Positions 18,161 to 26,664 of a DNA stretch of 64,000 nt are shown here, in pieces (within the stretch, counting starts at the first letter, position 1; each line of letters starts with the position of its first letter). The notes under the pieces were generated by a model. It saw only the letters and a program-made list of their open reading frames with translations, did not search any database and had not been told where the DNA came from. Both the position numbers and the translations under genes were made by a program. This DNA comes from Chromatium okenii (GTDB taxonomy: Bacteria; Pseudomonadota; Gammaproteobacteria; Chromatiales; Chromatiaceae): contig NZ_NRRQ01000017.1 of assembly GCF_016583745.1 (NCBI RefSeq), forward strand, positions 51,391 to 115,390, written 5' to 3'.

Positions 18161-19294
18161 TTGAACACAATGCAACAAGTTGAATTAGCAACTGGTACCC
18201 TTAAATGTAGAGTGCAGAAAGCCGATTTTACTTTTACTGAATTGTGTGATTTTGCTGCCCGCAACAATCAAAAACGTGGGTTTCTCTTCGTCAGCAAAGT
18301 GTTAGGGAAACATTGGCCAACAACGCCAACGCGAATGCGCCAAATCCATGATTATTTAGCGCAATCATTGACAATCACTGCTACGCCTTGCCTCTTTATT
18401 GCTTTGGCAGAAACAGCAACCGGATTAGGGCAAGGTGTATTTGAAGCCACACTGGCACAACAACATGATTCCTTGTTTTTACATTCCACTCGCTATCGCG
18501 TACCCGGACGGCAAGCAATTATTTTTCAAGAAGAACATTGTCACGCACCCGAACAACTGTTATATGAACCATTACATCCGCCGCATCGTCACATTTTTCA
18601 AAATGCCCGCGAATTAGTGGTGATTGATGATGAAATTAGTACGGGCACCACATTGTGCCATTTAGTCAACGCTTATCGCAGACATAATCCATATCTTGAA
18701 CGGGTGCATTTCGTTACCATTACTGATTTTAGTGGCGAAAAAAGCAGTGCGCTTTTTTCCAGTCGTATTGGACTTCCAGTGCAGATGCACGCAGTGCTCA
18801 GTGGCGATTTTTCTTTTACTCCAGACCCAGATTGGATGGCAGAACCGGCACCACCAGCAGTTGGCAATAATCATTGTGATTTTGAACAACTCATTGAATC
18901 ATTCGGGCGCTTTGGTATTGACCATCGTATTGACATCCCCGCTGCGGATTTAGTACGCCTAAGTGCTGGACTTGATAGCGACGCACGGATACTGGTGCTT
19001 GGTACTGGTGAATTCATGCACTTAGCGTTTCGCTTAGGATTAGCATTAGAAGCACGCGGATTTACAGTGGTCGTACAAGCCACCACGCGCTCGCCAATTT
19101 TAATTGGCGCTGCTATTCAAAAACGGTTAATTTTTTTGGATAATTATGGGGAAGGCATTTATAATTATCTGTACAACGTTGATTCCTGTGAATATGCCCG
19201 CATTATCATTTGCCATGAAACGCCAACTGATACGTTAGATGAATTAGTGCAATTACTGGGTTCGCACTGCGTGACTTACCGACCCTGTTCCTAA
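18161..19294 (+). CDS. Ter-associated phosphoribosyltransferase-TRSP fusion
   Basis: This 377-residue protein has two parts. The N-terminal half is a phosphoribosyltransferase domain with the PRPP loop LVVIDDEISTGTTLCHLVNAYR at about residues 150-171. The C-terminal half carries the motif Thr-Arg-Ser-Pro (ATTRSPILIG, about residues 307-316), the signature of the TRSP domain, after a nucleotide-binding-like strand ARILVLGTGEFMHLAF. Such proteins belong to the ter-linked biosynthetic module predicted by Anantharaman, Iyer and Aravind to make a nucleoside-like metabolite. I kept the TTG start at 18161, which is nine bases from a GAGG site; an ATG at 18170 is the alternative. It starts the second block of the cluster. 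Confidence 0.85.
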   Translation: MNTMQQVELATGTLKCRVQKADFTFTELCDFAARNNQKRGFLFVSKVLGKHWPTTPTRMRQIHDYLAQSLTITATPCLFIALAETATGLGQGVFEATLAQQHDSLFLHSTRYRVPGRQAIIFQEEHCHAPEQLLYEPLHPPHRHIFQNARELVVIDDEISTGTTLCHLVNAYRRHNPYLERVHFVTITDFSGEKSSALFSSRIGLPVQMHAVLSGDFSFTPDPDWMAEPAPPAVGNNHCDFEQLIESFGRFGIDHRIDIPAADLVRLSAGLDSDARILVLGTGEFMHLAFRLGLALEARGFTVVVQATTRSPILIGAAIQKRLIFLDNYGEGIYNYLYNVDSCEYARIIICHETPTDTLDELVQLLGSHCVTYRPCS

Positions 19295-19313
19295 ACAACT
19301 TTAGTGGCATCTT

Positions 19314-20390
19314 ATGAGTTTGCATCAAGTGATTGACCAATTAAAACAAAAAGCGGCTGATCTAAAAAATGAAGTTCTAAAATTTAAGAACAAAGATTTT
19401 TTGAACGCTGCGATTAGCGGTTCTGTGTTAATTGCAATGGCGGATGGTGAAATTACCGCCCCAGAAAAACAGAAGATGATGCGTTTTATAGAAAACTATG
19501 ACGCTTTATCCGTTTTTTCAAGTCAAGAATTGATTGAAACGTTTCAAACAATCGTTCACCAAATTGAGTTTGACCGCGATCTTGGTGAAGCTAAGGCTTA
19601 TGCGGCTATTCGGAAGATGAAACGCAATGAAGATGCAGCGCGACTCATTATGCGGTTGATTGTGGCAATTGCTGCGGCTGACGGTCATTTTGATGACAAT
19701 GAACAGTGCATTGCTGGTAAAATCGCATTGGAGCTTGAGCTGAATTTAGCGGATTTTGAATTACCCACGACGTCGCCAATATCTCCAACTTCTTCTACTA
19801 TACAGGAGCGCACTATGACAATTAGTTTGAATAAAGGTGGCAATGTTAATCTGAGCAAGGAAGCGCCCACGCTTGAAAATGTTCTGATTGGTTTGGGCTG
19901 GGATTCCCGCGCTACAGATGGACAGGCATTTGATTTGGATGCCAGCCTATTCATGGTAAAAACCGATGGCAAGGTTCCCAGTGATGCTTATTTTATTTTT
20001 TACAATCAGAAAACATCACCAGAAGGTTCGGTTGAACACACCGGCGATAATTTAACCGGCGATGGCGACGGTGATGATGAAACAATGCACGTCACCTTAT
20101 CCAAGGTGCCCGCCGATATTCAGCGTTTGGTCGTTGTCGTGACGATTCACGATGCCGAAGCGCGGCATCAAAACTTTGGACAAATCAATAACGCATTTGT
20201 GCGGATTGTGAATCGTGACAATCAACAGGAAGTTGTGCGGTTTGATTTGTCAGAAGATTATTCGACTGAGACCGCGATGGTTTTCGGTGAACTGTATCGT
20301 CACAACGGCGATTGGAAGTTTAAAGCAGTTGGACAGGGCTATGCTGGTGGTTTACATGCATTAGCATTACAACACGGCGTCAACGTTTAA
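19314..20390 (+). CDS. TerB-TerD fusion protein
   Basis: This 358-residue protein joins a TerB/tellurite-resistance helical domain (about 1-150; [24 protein letters not shown], with the paired acidic metal-site helices) to a complete TerD domain (about 168-358; DLDASLFMV and [17 protein letters not shown]). The joint is a Ser/Thr/Pro linker at about 151-166. The DNA at the joint keeps an AGGAG site and an ATG at 19815, so a free TerD could be translated from the same message. The TerB half is very close to the stand-alone TerB that follows, and the TerD half is close to the first TerD of the cluster. The fusion therefore looks built from local duplicates after loss of a stop codon. Confidence 0.93.
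   Translation: MSLHQVIDQLKQKAADLKNEVLKFKNKDFLNAAISGSVLIAMADGEITAPEKQKMMRFIENYDALSVFSSQELIETFQTIVHQIEFDRDLGEAKAYAAIRKMKRNEDAARLIMRLIVAIAAADGHFDDNEQCIAGKIALELELNLADFELPTTSPISPTSSTIQERTMTISLNKGGNVNLSKEAPTLENVLIGLGWDSRATDGQAFDLDASLFMVKTDGKVPSDAYFIFYNQKTSPEGSVEHTGDNLTGDGDGDDETMHVTLSKVPADIQRLVVVVTIHDAEARHQNFGQINNAFVRIVNRDNQQEVVRFDLSEDYSTETAMVFGELYRHNGDWKFKAVGQGYAGGLHALALQHGVNV
19804..19817 (+). promoter_or_regulatory. Internal ribosome site and ATG at the TerB-TerD joint
   Basis: AGGAG at 19804-19808 lies six bases ahead of an in-frame ATG at 19815 that begins [15 protein letters not shown], the normal start of a TerD protein. It could give a separate 191-residue TerD. Confidence 0.6.
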
Positions 20391-20423
20391 TCATCAACCC
20401 TATTGTTATTGGAGTCATGCGCG

Positions 20424-20879
20424 ATGAGTTTTCAAGATTTTGTCAGCAACTTGAAGCAGAAAGCTGCTGAGTTAAAAAATGAGGCGATGAAGTTCAAGAA
20501 TAAAGATTTTTTGAACGCCGCCATCAGTGGTTCCGTGTTGATTTCAATGGCGGATGGTCATGTCTCTTCTGAAGAAAAACAGAAGATGATGCGCTTTATT
20601 GAGAACTATGAAGCGCTGTCAGTGTTTTCTAGCAAGGAACTGGTTGAGGCGTTTCAAAACGCAATGAGCCAGATTGAGTTTGATAAAGACCTTGGCGAAA
20701 CCAAGGCTTATGATGCGATTCGCAAGATGAAGGGCAATGATGGCGCAGCGCGGTTAATTGTGCGTTTGATTATTGCCATTGCTGCTGCGGATGGAGATTT
20801 TGATGAGAGTGAGAAACGGGTAGCGCGTAAAATCGCTATGGAGTTGGCACTCAATCCAGCAGATTTTGAATTAGTCTGA
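20424..20879 (+). CDS. terB: TerB-family protein
   Basis: This 151-residue stand-alone TerB domain protein starts MSFQDFVSNLKQKAAELKNE. It contains the paired acidic metal-site helices [19 protein letters not shown] and IAIAAADGDFDESEKRVARK, which are the TerB signature. It is about 70 percent identical by eye to the TerB half of the preceding fusion. I chose the ATG at 20424, with a GGAG site at 20411; an upstream TTG at 20403 is unlikely. Two bases separate its stop from the HAD gene start. Confidence 0.92.
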   Translation: MSFQDFVSNLKQKAAELKNEAMKFKNKDFLNAAISGSVLISMADGHVSSEEKQKMMRFIENYEALSVFSSKELVEAFQNAMSQIEFDKDLGETKAYDAIRKMKGNDGAARLIVRLIIAIAAADGDFDESEKRVARKIAMELALNPADFELV

Positions 20880-20881
20880 TT

Positions 20882-21637
20882 ATGAAAACGTTGGTTTTTC
20901 TGGATTTGGATAATACTTTATTCCAAACACGCCAGAAATGCCCAACTGAAGACGCGCTACAGTTTCCGGTTGCTTATCTCCGGGACGGTAGCGCACATTC
21001 TTTTATGACGCCTAAACAACGCCAATTTTGGCAATTGTTAAATACCAACGCAACAATCATTCCCACCACAGCGCGAGATTTAGACGCTTTACAGCGCGTT
21101 CAATTGCCATTTCATAGTTGGTCTATTATTGACCATGGTGGAGTTATTTTGAATCCGGCTGGAATACCAGATGCGTATTGGCTTGAACACATGACCAGCG
21201 CATCACAAATGGCACAGGTTGATCTTGGCGCTTTATTAGAGATGGCAAATACTGTCATTGCGCATCAAAAGTTAGCGGCACGGGCGCAAATGATTACCGA
21301 TTTTCAATTACCACTTTATTTTGTGGCGAAATACCGCAATGGAAAAAGTGGTGATCTTGATTGGTTACAAGAGCACCTTGTGCAACCTTGGGTGTTAGCG
21401 CGATCAACTACTTACCAATTACACCGCAACGGCAATAATCTTGCAGTATTACCGCGCGGCCTTGGTAAAGAACACGCCGTGCGTTATTTAATCAAACGCT
21501 TCAATAACGAATGGGGCGATTTATTCACTATTGGTGTTGGTGATAGTGTGAGTGATGGTGCATTTATGGCAGAGTGCGATTATGCAATCACGCCCCGCGA
21601 CTCGCAGTTGTTTAGCGCAACGTTAAAGCTGCTTTAA
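20882..21637 (+). CDS. HAD-superfamily hydrolase of the ter biosynthetic block
   Basis: This 251-residue protein has the HAD nucleophile motif FLDLDNTLF (Asp8 and Asp10) at the N-terminus. A Thr/Ser motif II lies near TTARDLDALQ, and the C-terminal acidic motif GVGDSVSDGAFMAECDYAI is at about residues 220-238. A cap domain of roughly 110 residues lies between, as in the sucrose-phosphate phosphatase/Cof-type group. HAD phosphatases of this type recur in the ter-linked metabolite module, where they presumably dephosphorylate the product of the phosphoribosyltransferase steps. It is tightly packed in the operon. Confidence 0.85.
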   Translation: MKTLVFLDLDNTLFQTRQKCPTEDALQFPVAYLRDGSAHSFMTPKQRQFWQLLNTNATIIPTTARDLDALQRVQLPFHSWSIIDHGGVILNPAGIPDAYWLEHMTSASQMAQVDLGALLEMANTVIAHQKLAARAQMITDFQLPLYFVAKYRNGKSGDLDWLQEHLVQPWVLARSTTYQLHRNGNNLAVLPRGLGKEHAVRYLIKRFNNEWGDLFTIGVGDSVSDGAFMAECDYAITPRDSQLFSATLKLL

Positions 21638-21665
21638 CTATTTGGCGCTGAAGTTTAACGCGCTC

Positions 21666-22781
21666 ATGTGTATTTCCGCAGCACCACCCCCCACTTTTTT
21701 TTCAGGGAGTTATCGTCCTGATGACGTGCGTATTTTACTCAAGCCACTTGCGTTAAATACCGTCAGCATTGCAGAAAAAGAGCAGTTACTCCAAACAGGT
21801 CAATACCATTACAGTGAATTGCTCAGTCCAGAAACACTCCCGTCACCGCGTTATTTAGAGATTTTTTATCACACTTTTGCGCTCATGCAGCAGCGACTGG
21901 CGCATAACATCATTGATTTAGCTGCGCTCATTGCCGCACAACACGCCCACACCATAACGCTCGTTTCACTCCTCCGCGCTGGTACGCCAATTGGCGTCTT
22001 GCTCAAACATGTATTAACCAATTATTTCGCCCGTTCTGTCGTGCATTATTCGGTATCAATTCTGCGGGATCGCGGCATTGATAATAATGCGCTGCGCTTT
22101 ATTGTGCAGACAGAAGCGCAAAATGCCGCCAGCATTGTCTTTGTTGATGGTTGGATTAGTAAAGGAATGATTGCGCGTACCCTTACGCAGTCGGTGACTG
22201 CATTTAATCAGGAATATCACACCACAGTGGATACGCGATTATTTGCATTAACTGATTTAGCCGGGGCTGGGGTTGCGCCGAGCGATGAAGATAATTTAAT
22301 TCCATCCTGCATTTTGAATGCGACGATTTCTGGTTTAGTGAGCCGCTCAGTATGCAATCAACACATCAATACCAACGATTTTCATAGCTGCTTATTTTAT
22401 CAACAGTTTGCCGCGCATGATATTTCAATCTGGTTTATTGATACCATGCTGGCAACCATTCACACTTGTTTGCATGAGGGTTATTTACCGCAAGCAACGC
22501 CAGTTGCATCTCCGCCCGCCCGTGATCGTTCGCAACAATTATTAGCGACAATGAAAGCGCAATTTGGAGGTAATAACGAACATTTAATTAAATTCGGGAT
22601 TGGTGAATCAACTCGCGTATTGTTAAGGCGCGTTCCTGAGCGTTTAATTGTGCGCGATCCGACCGCCCCGGACGTGGCGCATCTTTTACAATTAGCGCAG
22701 GAAAAACAGGTGCCTTGGCAAATCAATCCAACTTTGCCATATCAAGCCGTATCATTGATTCAAGGATTTACAGCATGTTAA
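21666..22781 (+). CDS. StiP-like phosphoribosyltransferase / PELOTA protein
   Basis: This 371-residue protein is of the family once labelled cysteine protease StiP and later reinterpreted as a phosphoribosyltransferase fused to a PELOTA RNA-binding domain in the ter system. Visible landmarks are FFSGSYRPDDVRILLKPL at the N-terminus, TLVSLLRAGTPIGVLLKH, the PRPP-loop-like ASIVFVDGWISKGMIARTL, and a C-terminal 90-residue domain around LLRRVPERLIVRDP. I chose the ATG at 21666; a TTG at 21642 would add eight residues. Its last seven bases overlap the next gene (ATGTTAA), indicating translational coupling. Confidence 0.85.
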   Translation: MCISAAPPPTFFSGSYRPDDVRILLKPLALNTVSIAEKEQLLQTGQYHYSELLSPETLPSPRYLEIFYHTFALMQQRLAHNIIDLAALIAAQHAHTITLVSLLRAGTPIGVLLKHVLTNYFARSVVHYSVSILRDRGIDNNALRFIVQTEAQNAASIVFVDGWISKGMIARTLTQSVTAFNQEYHTTVDTRLFALTDLAGAGVAPSDEDNLIPSCILNATISGLVSRSVCNQHINTNDFHSCLFYQQFAAHDISIWFIDTMLATIHTCLHEGYLPQATPVASPPARDRSQQLLATMKAQFGGNNEHLIKFGIGESTRVLLRRVPERLIVRDPTAPDVAHLLQLAQEKQVPWQINPTLPYQAVSLIQGFTAC

Positions 22782-23644
22782 ATGCGTATTGTCTTGGTGG
22801 TTCTTTATATGTTCCGGCAACGCATCAAGATTTATTGACCATTGCGAATGGTACGCGCTGGCCAGCATTGCGCTCGGTGATTTTTTGCACTGAAGATGCA
22901 GTTGCGGAAAATGCGCTTGAAAATGCGCTTGTTCATTTAGAACATTGCTTGACTGCGATGATAGCAACTACAGCGATGTTGCGTTTTGTGCGCGTGCGTA
23001 ATCCCGCTGTTTTAGCGCGATTATTAGCGCAGCCCGGTATTGAAAAACTGGATGGGTTTGTCTTTCCTAAGCTCGACATTAATAACGCCGATGTCTATCT
23101 GGATATGCTAAAACATTCTAAATATCTTTGTATGCCGACGCTGGAAACGCGAGATGTGTTTGACACGGCAAAATTGATACAGTTGCGCGATCATTTGCTC
23201 GGTTGTCAGTATGAACAACGCATTCTGGCGTTGCGCATTGGCGGCAATGATTTGTTAGCCATTTTGGGAATTCGCCGTCCCCGTGATCGCACCATTTATC
23301 GCACTCCGCTCGGTCATATCATTGCGCAAATTGTCACGGTATTTAAACCGTTTGGTTTTCAAATTACCGCACCCGTATTTGAGCATCTTGATTGTGTGCA
23401 ATTATTGCAAGAAGAACTCAGTGAAGATATTGCGCATGGTTTATGCGGCAAAACCGCTATTCATCCGCAGCAGCTTCCCGTGATTGAAGCGGCTTTTCAG
23501 GTGACGCCAACAGATTTAGCCGCTGCCCAGCGCATTTTGAGTGAAGAACGCGCCGTCTTTCAATTCAATGGCTCCATGTGCGAAATTGCGACGCATCGCG
23601 CTTGGGCGCATACCATTGTGGCGCGGCAAAAGACGCTCTCTTAA
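22775..23644 (+). CDS. HpcH/HpaI aldolase / citrate-lyase-like protein
   Basis: This 289-residue protein is a TIM-barrel C-C lyase of the citrate lyase beta/HpcH type found with ter biosynthetic genes. Landmarks are SLYVPATHQDLLTIAN at the N-terminus, FVRVRNPAVL, FVFPKLDINNADVYL (metal and substrate region), ILALRIGGNDLLAILGIRRPRDR and AHGLCGKTAIHPQQLPVI near the end. The last matches the GKTAIHPxQ signature of the family. Its ATG at 22775 is within the end of the StiP-like gene. Its stop overlaps that of the convergent HAD-IB gene by four bases, and no terminator is visible between them. Confidence 0.88.
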   Translation: MLNAYCLGGSLYVPATHQDLLTIANGTRWPALRSVIFCTEDAVAENALENALVHLEHCLTAMIATTAMLRFVRVRNPAVLARLLAQPGIEKLDGFVFPKLDINNADVYLDMLKHSKYLCMPTLETRDVFDTAKLIQLRDHLLGCQYEQRILALRIGGNDLLAILGIRRPRDRTIYRTPLGHIIAQIVTVFKPFGFQITAPVFEHLDCVQLLQEELSEDIAHGLCGKTAIHPQQLPVIEAAFQVTPTDLAAAQRILSEERAVFQFNGSMCEIATHRAWAHTIVARQKTLS

Positions 23645-24246
23645 AACGGTCGATAATGCGGAACGTCAGCAGCCGCTAATAATTCGCGGTCGCCTTCTGA
23701 ATCACCATACGCATATAATTCATAAGCACTTAAATCACCGCACAGCAATTCTAATTGGCGCACTTTTTCTGCGCCGCGACAATTCACTCCAATCAATTGC
23801 CCAACGCAGCGTCCATCGCGCATTGCCAATTGCGTACACAGCAATTCATTAAACCCTAATTGTGCGGCAAGATCGCGCAAATAGACATCCAACGAGGCGC
23901 TGATCATAATTAACCGATCACCGCGACTGCGGTGCCACGCAATGCGTGCAAGTGCGGCGGGACGCAATTGGGTTGTGAACACCTGTTGCGCATGTTGTGC
24001 GCCGAGTTGTTGTAGTTGCGCTTGCGGTTTGTTGGTGAATAAATAAGCAATCAATTTGACTTTGAATTGATCGCGGTGCAGCCGCCCCAATCCCACTTGG
24101 ATTCCAGCGCCAGCTAAAAACAGCAATGCCTGCGCCACGCGCCAGCGTCCACAAACGCGAATTAAAAACGGTAAAAACGTGTCCGTTTTGCTAATGGTTC
24201 TATCAAAATCAAATGCCGCCAGCACGGGTTTTTTTAATGCAGTCAT
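23641..24246 (-). CDS. HAD-IB family phosphatase (SerB-like)
   Basis: This 201-residue protein has the subfamily IB motifs: AFDFDRTISKTDTF (Asp13, Asp15), MISASLDVYLRDLAAQLG for motif II and YAYGDSEGDRELLAAAD for motif III. Proteins of this size and pattern dephosphorylate small molecules such as phosphoserine or lysophospholipid-like substrates; the exact substrate cannot be read from sequence. It starts two bases after the recD stop on the same strand and is probably co-transcribed with recD. Confidence 0.85.
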   Translation of the reverse strand: MTALKKPVLAAFDFDRTISKTDTFLPFLIRVCGRWRVAQALLFLAGAGIQVGLGRLHRDQFKVKLIAYLFTNKPQAQLQQLGAQHAQQVFTTQLRPAALARIAWHRSRGDRLIMISASLDVYLRDLAAQLGFNELLCTQLAMRDGRCVGQLIGVNCRGAEKVRQLELLCGDLSAYELYAYGDSEGDRELLAAADVPHYRPF

Positions 24247-24248
24247 AT

Positions 24249-26303
24249 TTAACTTTCCGTATGCAATGCCGCCGCAATGCCGCTGACACGAGTCACTCGC
24301 CGTTGTAACGCAGCTTCTAATACCGATGCCTGATAATAAATCAGCGTAAAGGCTTTTTTGGAGCGCGTAATGCCGGTGTAAAGCAATTCTTGCGTCAGCA
24401 CCGGATTGGGCACATCTGGCACCAGCAGCGCCGTGTGTTCAAATTCCGAGCCTTGCGCTTTGTGTACCGTCATCGCAAACACCGTTTCGACCGCTTGCAG
24501 CCGACTCGGTAACATCCAGCGCACCCCGCCGCTGCCGTCATCAGCCGGAAACGCGACCCGCAACCCGCGCTGCGGCGGTTGGGTTTGGCGCAGCGGCACC
24601 TCCAGCGTGATCCCAATATCGCCATTCATCAGTCCCAAATTCGGATCGTTGCGCGTGACCAGCACCGGTCGCCCGGCAAACCACTGCTGCGTCTCCGTCG
24701 GCTCGCCGTCCAACAGCTTTTGGTCGCGCAGCAACGCGATGATGTGCTGATTTAAGCCGCTCACGCCCCAGATGCCGTCGCGCAGCGCCGTGAGCAATTG
24801 GAACTTTCCCAGCGCCGCCAACACGCTCAGTGCCCATTTATCAATCTCCGCTGCTGACGCCGTCGCCGCTGGAGCTGCATTGCGCAGCCGCTTGAGATAC
24901 TCGGCATAACCCGCGCTCACCAATTCATCAAAAGCGGGCGCAGCCGGGCTGGCGCTGGGCAATTGCAGCGCGGTGAGTTGGCGCGAATCGCCTTGCTCCG
25001 CAAACAGCGCCAGCACCGCCTCCGCTCGCCGCTGTTGACCCGACGGCGGCGCATTGACCAACGCAGCCAGTGCGCCAATGCCGCCGTGCCGATCAAAGCG
25101 ATAACTGTGGCGCAACATCGCCACTGCTTGATCAAGCGCCCGTCCAGCGGGATCGCGGTATTCCTCCGGCAGCATCACCCCGGTGACGCGCTGCAACCAG
25201 TCGCAGGTCGCAGCCGTGTAGTGCGCCGCTGCCGCCCGCCGACATAAATCACCCAGCACTGCGCCCGCTTCCACCGACGCCAATTGATCCTTATCACCCA
25301 GCACCAGCAGCCGCGCTTCGGGGCGCAGCGCCTCCAACAATCGCGCCAGCAATTCCACATCCACCATCGACGCCTCATCAATCACCACCACATCCACCGG
25401 CAGCGGCTGCCCGGCATGATGATGAAAATGACGACTGTGCTGGCGCGGCCCCAGCAGCCGATGCACGGTCGTGACCGCCGTCGGAATCGCCGCCCGAATC
25501 TGCTCACCGTGCGCGAGATCAGCCAGCGGCAACGCAGCGACGCGCCCAGCGATGGATTCATTCAACCGCGCTGCGGCTTTGCCGGTGGGCGCAGCCAGCC
25601 GAATTCGCAGCAATGGTTGTCCCGCTGCCAGCGCCAGCCCTTGCAACAGCGCCAGCAAACGCACCACCGTCGTGGTTTTGCCCGTGCCCGGGCCGCCGGT
25701 GATGATGGCAAAGGCGCTGCGCACCGCCAACGCACAGGCGATCCGATCCCAAGGCAACTGCGCTGGTGCTGGCGCATCAAATAACTGCGCCAACAACTGC
25801 CGCAGCACGTCGTCATCCACCGCCAGCGGCTGCCGCAATCGCGCCGTAATTCCGGCTAAAATCAGTTGTTCATCGCGCCAATAGCGGCGCAGATACAGCA
25901 ACGGACGCGCCGCAGTTCCCGCCAATACCAACGGCGTGGTCGCAGCCGCCGTTGCTGCGAACTGGTCAGCGACTGCCGGACTGCGGCGCAAGTGTTCCAA
26001 CCACTGCGGCAGCGGCAGCGCCCCGAGCAACGCCTTGAGTTCCGCTGCTACCTCAACTGGCTGCGCCGTCGGTCGCCGCGCCAGCAACAGCGTTTCTGGA
26101 TGCTGCTGCGCGGCGGTCAAATCGAGGCACACATGCCCGTGACTGTTGCGCTCGCTGACCAGCGCCGCTGCCAATAACACCGGCGCAGCACTGTCCGGGC
26201 ATTGCTCGTGAATGAGCCGCGCCAGCGCCAAGTCCAACTGGCGCAGTGCGCCCACCGCGACCCAGCGTTCTAATTGCGTGATCAGCGCCGAGCTTTGATT
26301 CAC
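24249..26303 (-). CDS. recD: Exodeoxyribonuclease V alpha subunit RecD
   Basis: RecD is the 5'-3' helicase of the RecBCD end-resection enzyme. The 684-residue protein has the SF1 helicase motifs: Walker A FAIITGGPGTGKTTTVVRLL at about residues 196-215, motif II VVIDEASMVDVELLARLL, motif III LVLGDKDQLASVEAG, and the C-terminal FAMTVHKAQGSEFEHTALL and LLYTGITRSKKAFTLI. It starts at a GTG with a GAGG site nine bases upstream. recB and recC are not adjacent. The gene is noticeably GC-richer than the ter cluster beside it. Confidence 0.96.
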   Translation of the reverse strand: MNQSSALITQLERWVAVGALRQLDLALARLIHEQCPDSAAPVLLAAALVSERNSHGHVCLDLTAAQQHPETLLLARRPTAQPVEVAAELKALLGALPLPQWLEHLRRSPAVADQFAATAAATTPLVLAGTAARPLLYLRRYWRDEQLILAGITARLRQPLAVDDDVLRQLLAQLFDAPAPAQLPWDRIACALAVRSAFAIITGGPGTGKTTTVVRLLALLQGLALAAGQPLLRIRLAAPTGKAAARLNESIAGRVAALPLADLAHGEQIRAAIPTAVTTVHRLLGPRQHSRHFHHHAGQPLPVDVVVIDEASMVDVELLARLLEALRPEARLLVLGDKDQLASVEAGAVLGDLCRRAAAAHYTAATCDWLQRVTGVMLPEEYRDPAGRALDQAVAMLRHSYRFDRHGGIGALAALVNAPPSGQQRRAEAVLALFAEQGDSRQLTALQLPSASPAAPAFDELVSAGYAEYLKRLRNAAPAATASAAEIDKWALSVLAALGKFQLLTALRDGIWGVSGLNQHIIALLRDQKLLDGEPTETQQWFAGRPVLVTRNDPNLGLMNGDIGITLEVPLRQTQPPQRGLRVAFPADDGSGGVRWMLPSRLQAVETVFAMTVHKAQGSEFEHTALLVPDVPNPVLTQELLYTGITRSKKAFTLIYYQASVLEAALQRRVTRVSGIAAALHTES

Positions 26304-26379
26304 GTCAATTCACCTCGCGCTGTTGCAGAATAACGATGTTCAACATTTTATAATCACTTTCACTTTTATCACTGAAAAA

Positions 26380-26610
26380 ATGCAACGGTTCTATTTCAAT
26401 TTGTCCATTTCAGCCACCGAATATCTCCGCTATTATCAAGGCGCGGCGAATACGGTAATCGTCCACACGCACAACGGCTTAAAACTGTCGTTACCTGCGG
26501 CAAATTTGCGTCCATTCGTCAGTAGCAGCGGTATTGTCGGACAGTTTTGTGTGACGGTCGATGCGCAGCACCGCTTGGTCGCGCTGGAGCGCGTGCCGCC
26601 GTCAAGCTAA
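26380..26610 (+). CDS. DUF2835 family small protein
   Basis: This 76-residue protein begins MQRFYFNLSISATEYLRYYQ and contains LPAANLRPFVSSSGIVGQF. That is the pattern of DUF2835, a small gammaproteobacterial family of unknown function with a beta-sandwich-like profile. It is divergent from recD. I chose the internal ATG at 26380 over a start at 26323, because similarity begins at MQRFYF. Confidence 0.82.
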   Translation: MQRFYFNLSISATEYLRYYQGAANTVIVHTHNGLKLSLPAANLRPFVSSSGIVGQFCVTVDAQHRLVALERVPPSS

Positions 26611-26664
26611 CGCCGTCTCCGCCGATATATTTCCCACCATCAACGATGCTGTTTGGAGCCTGTC

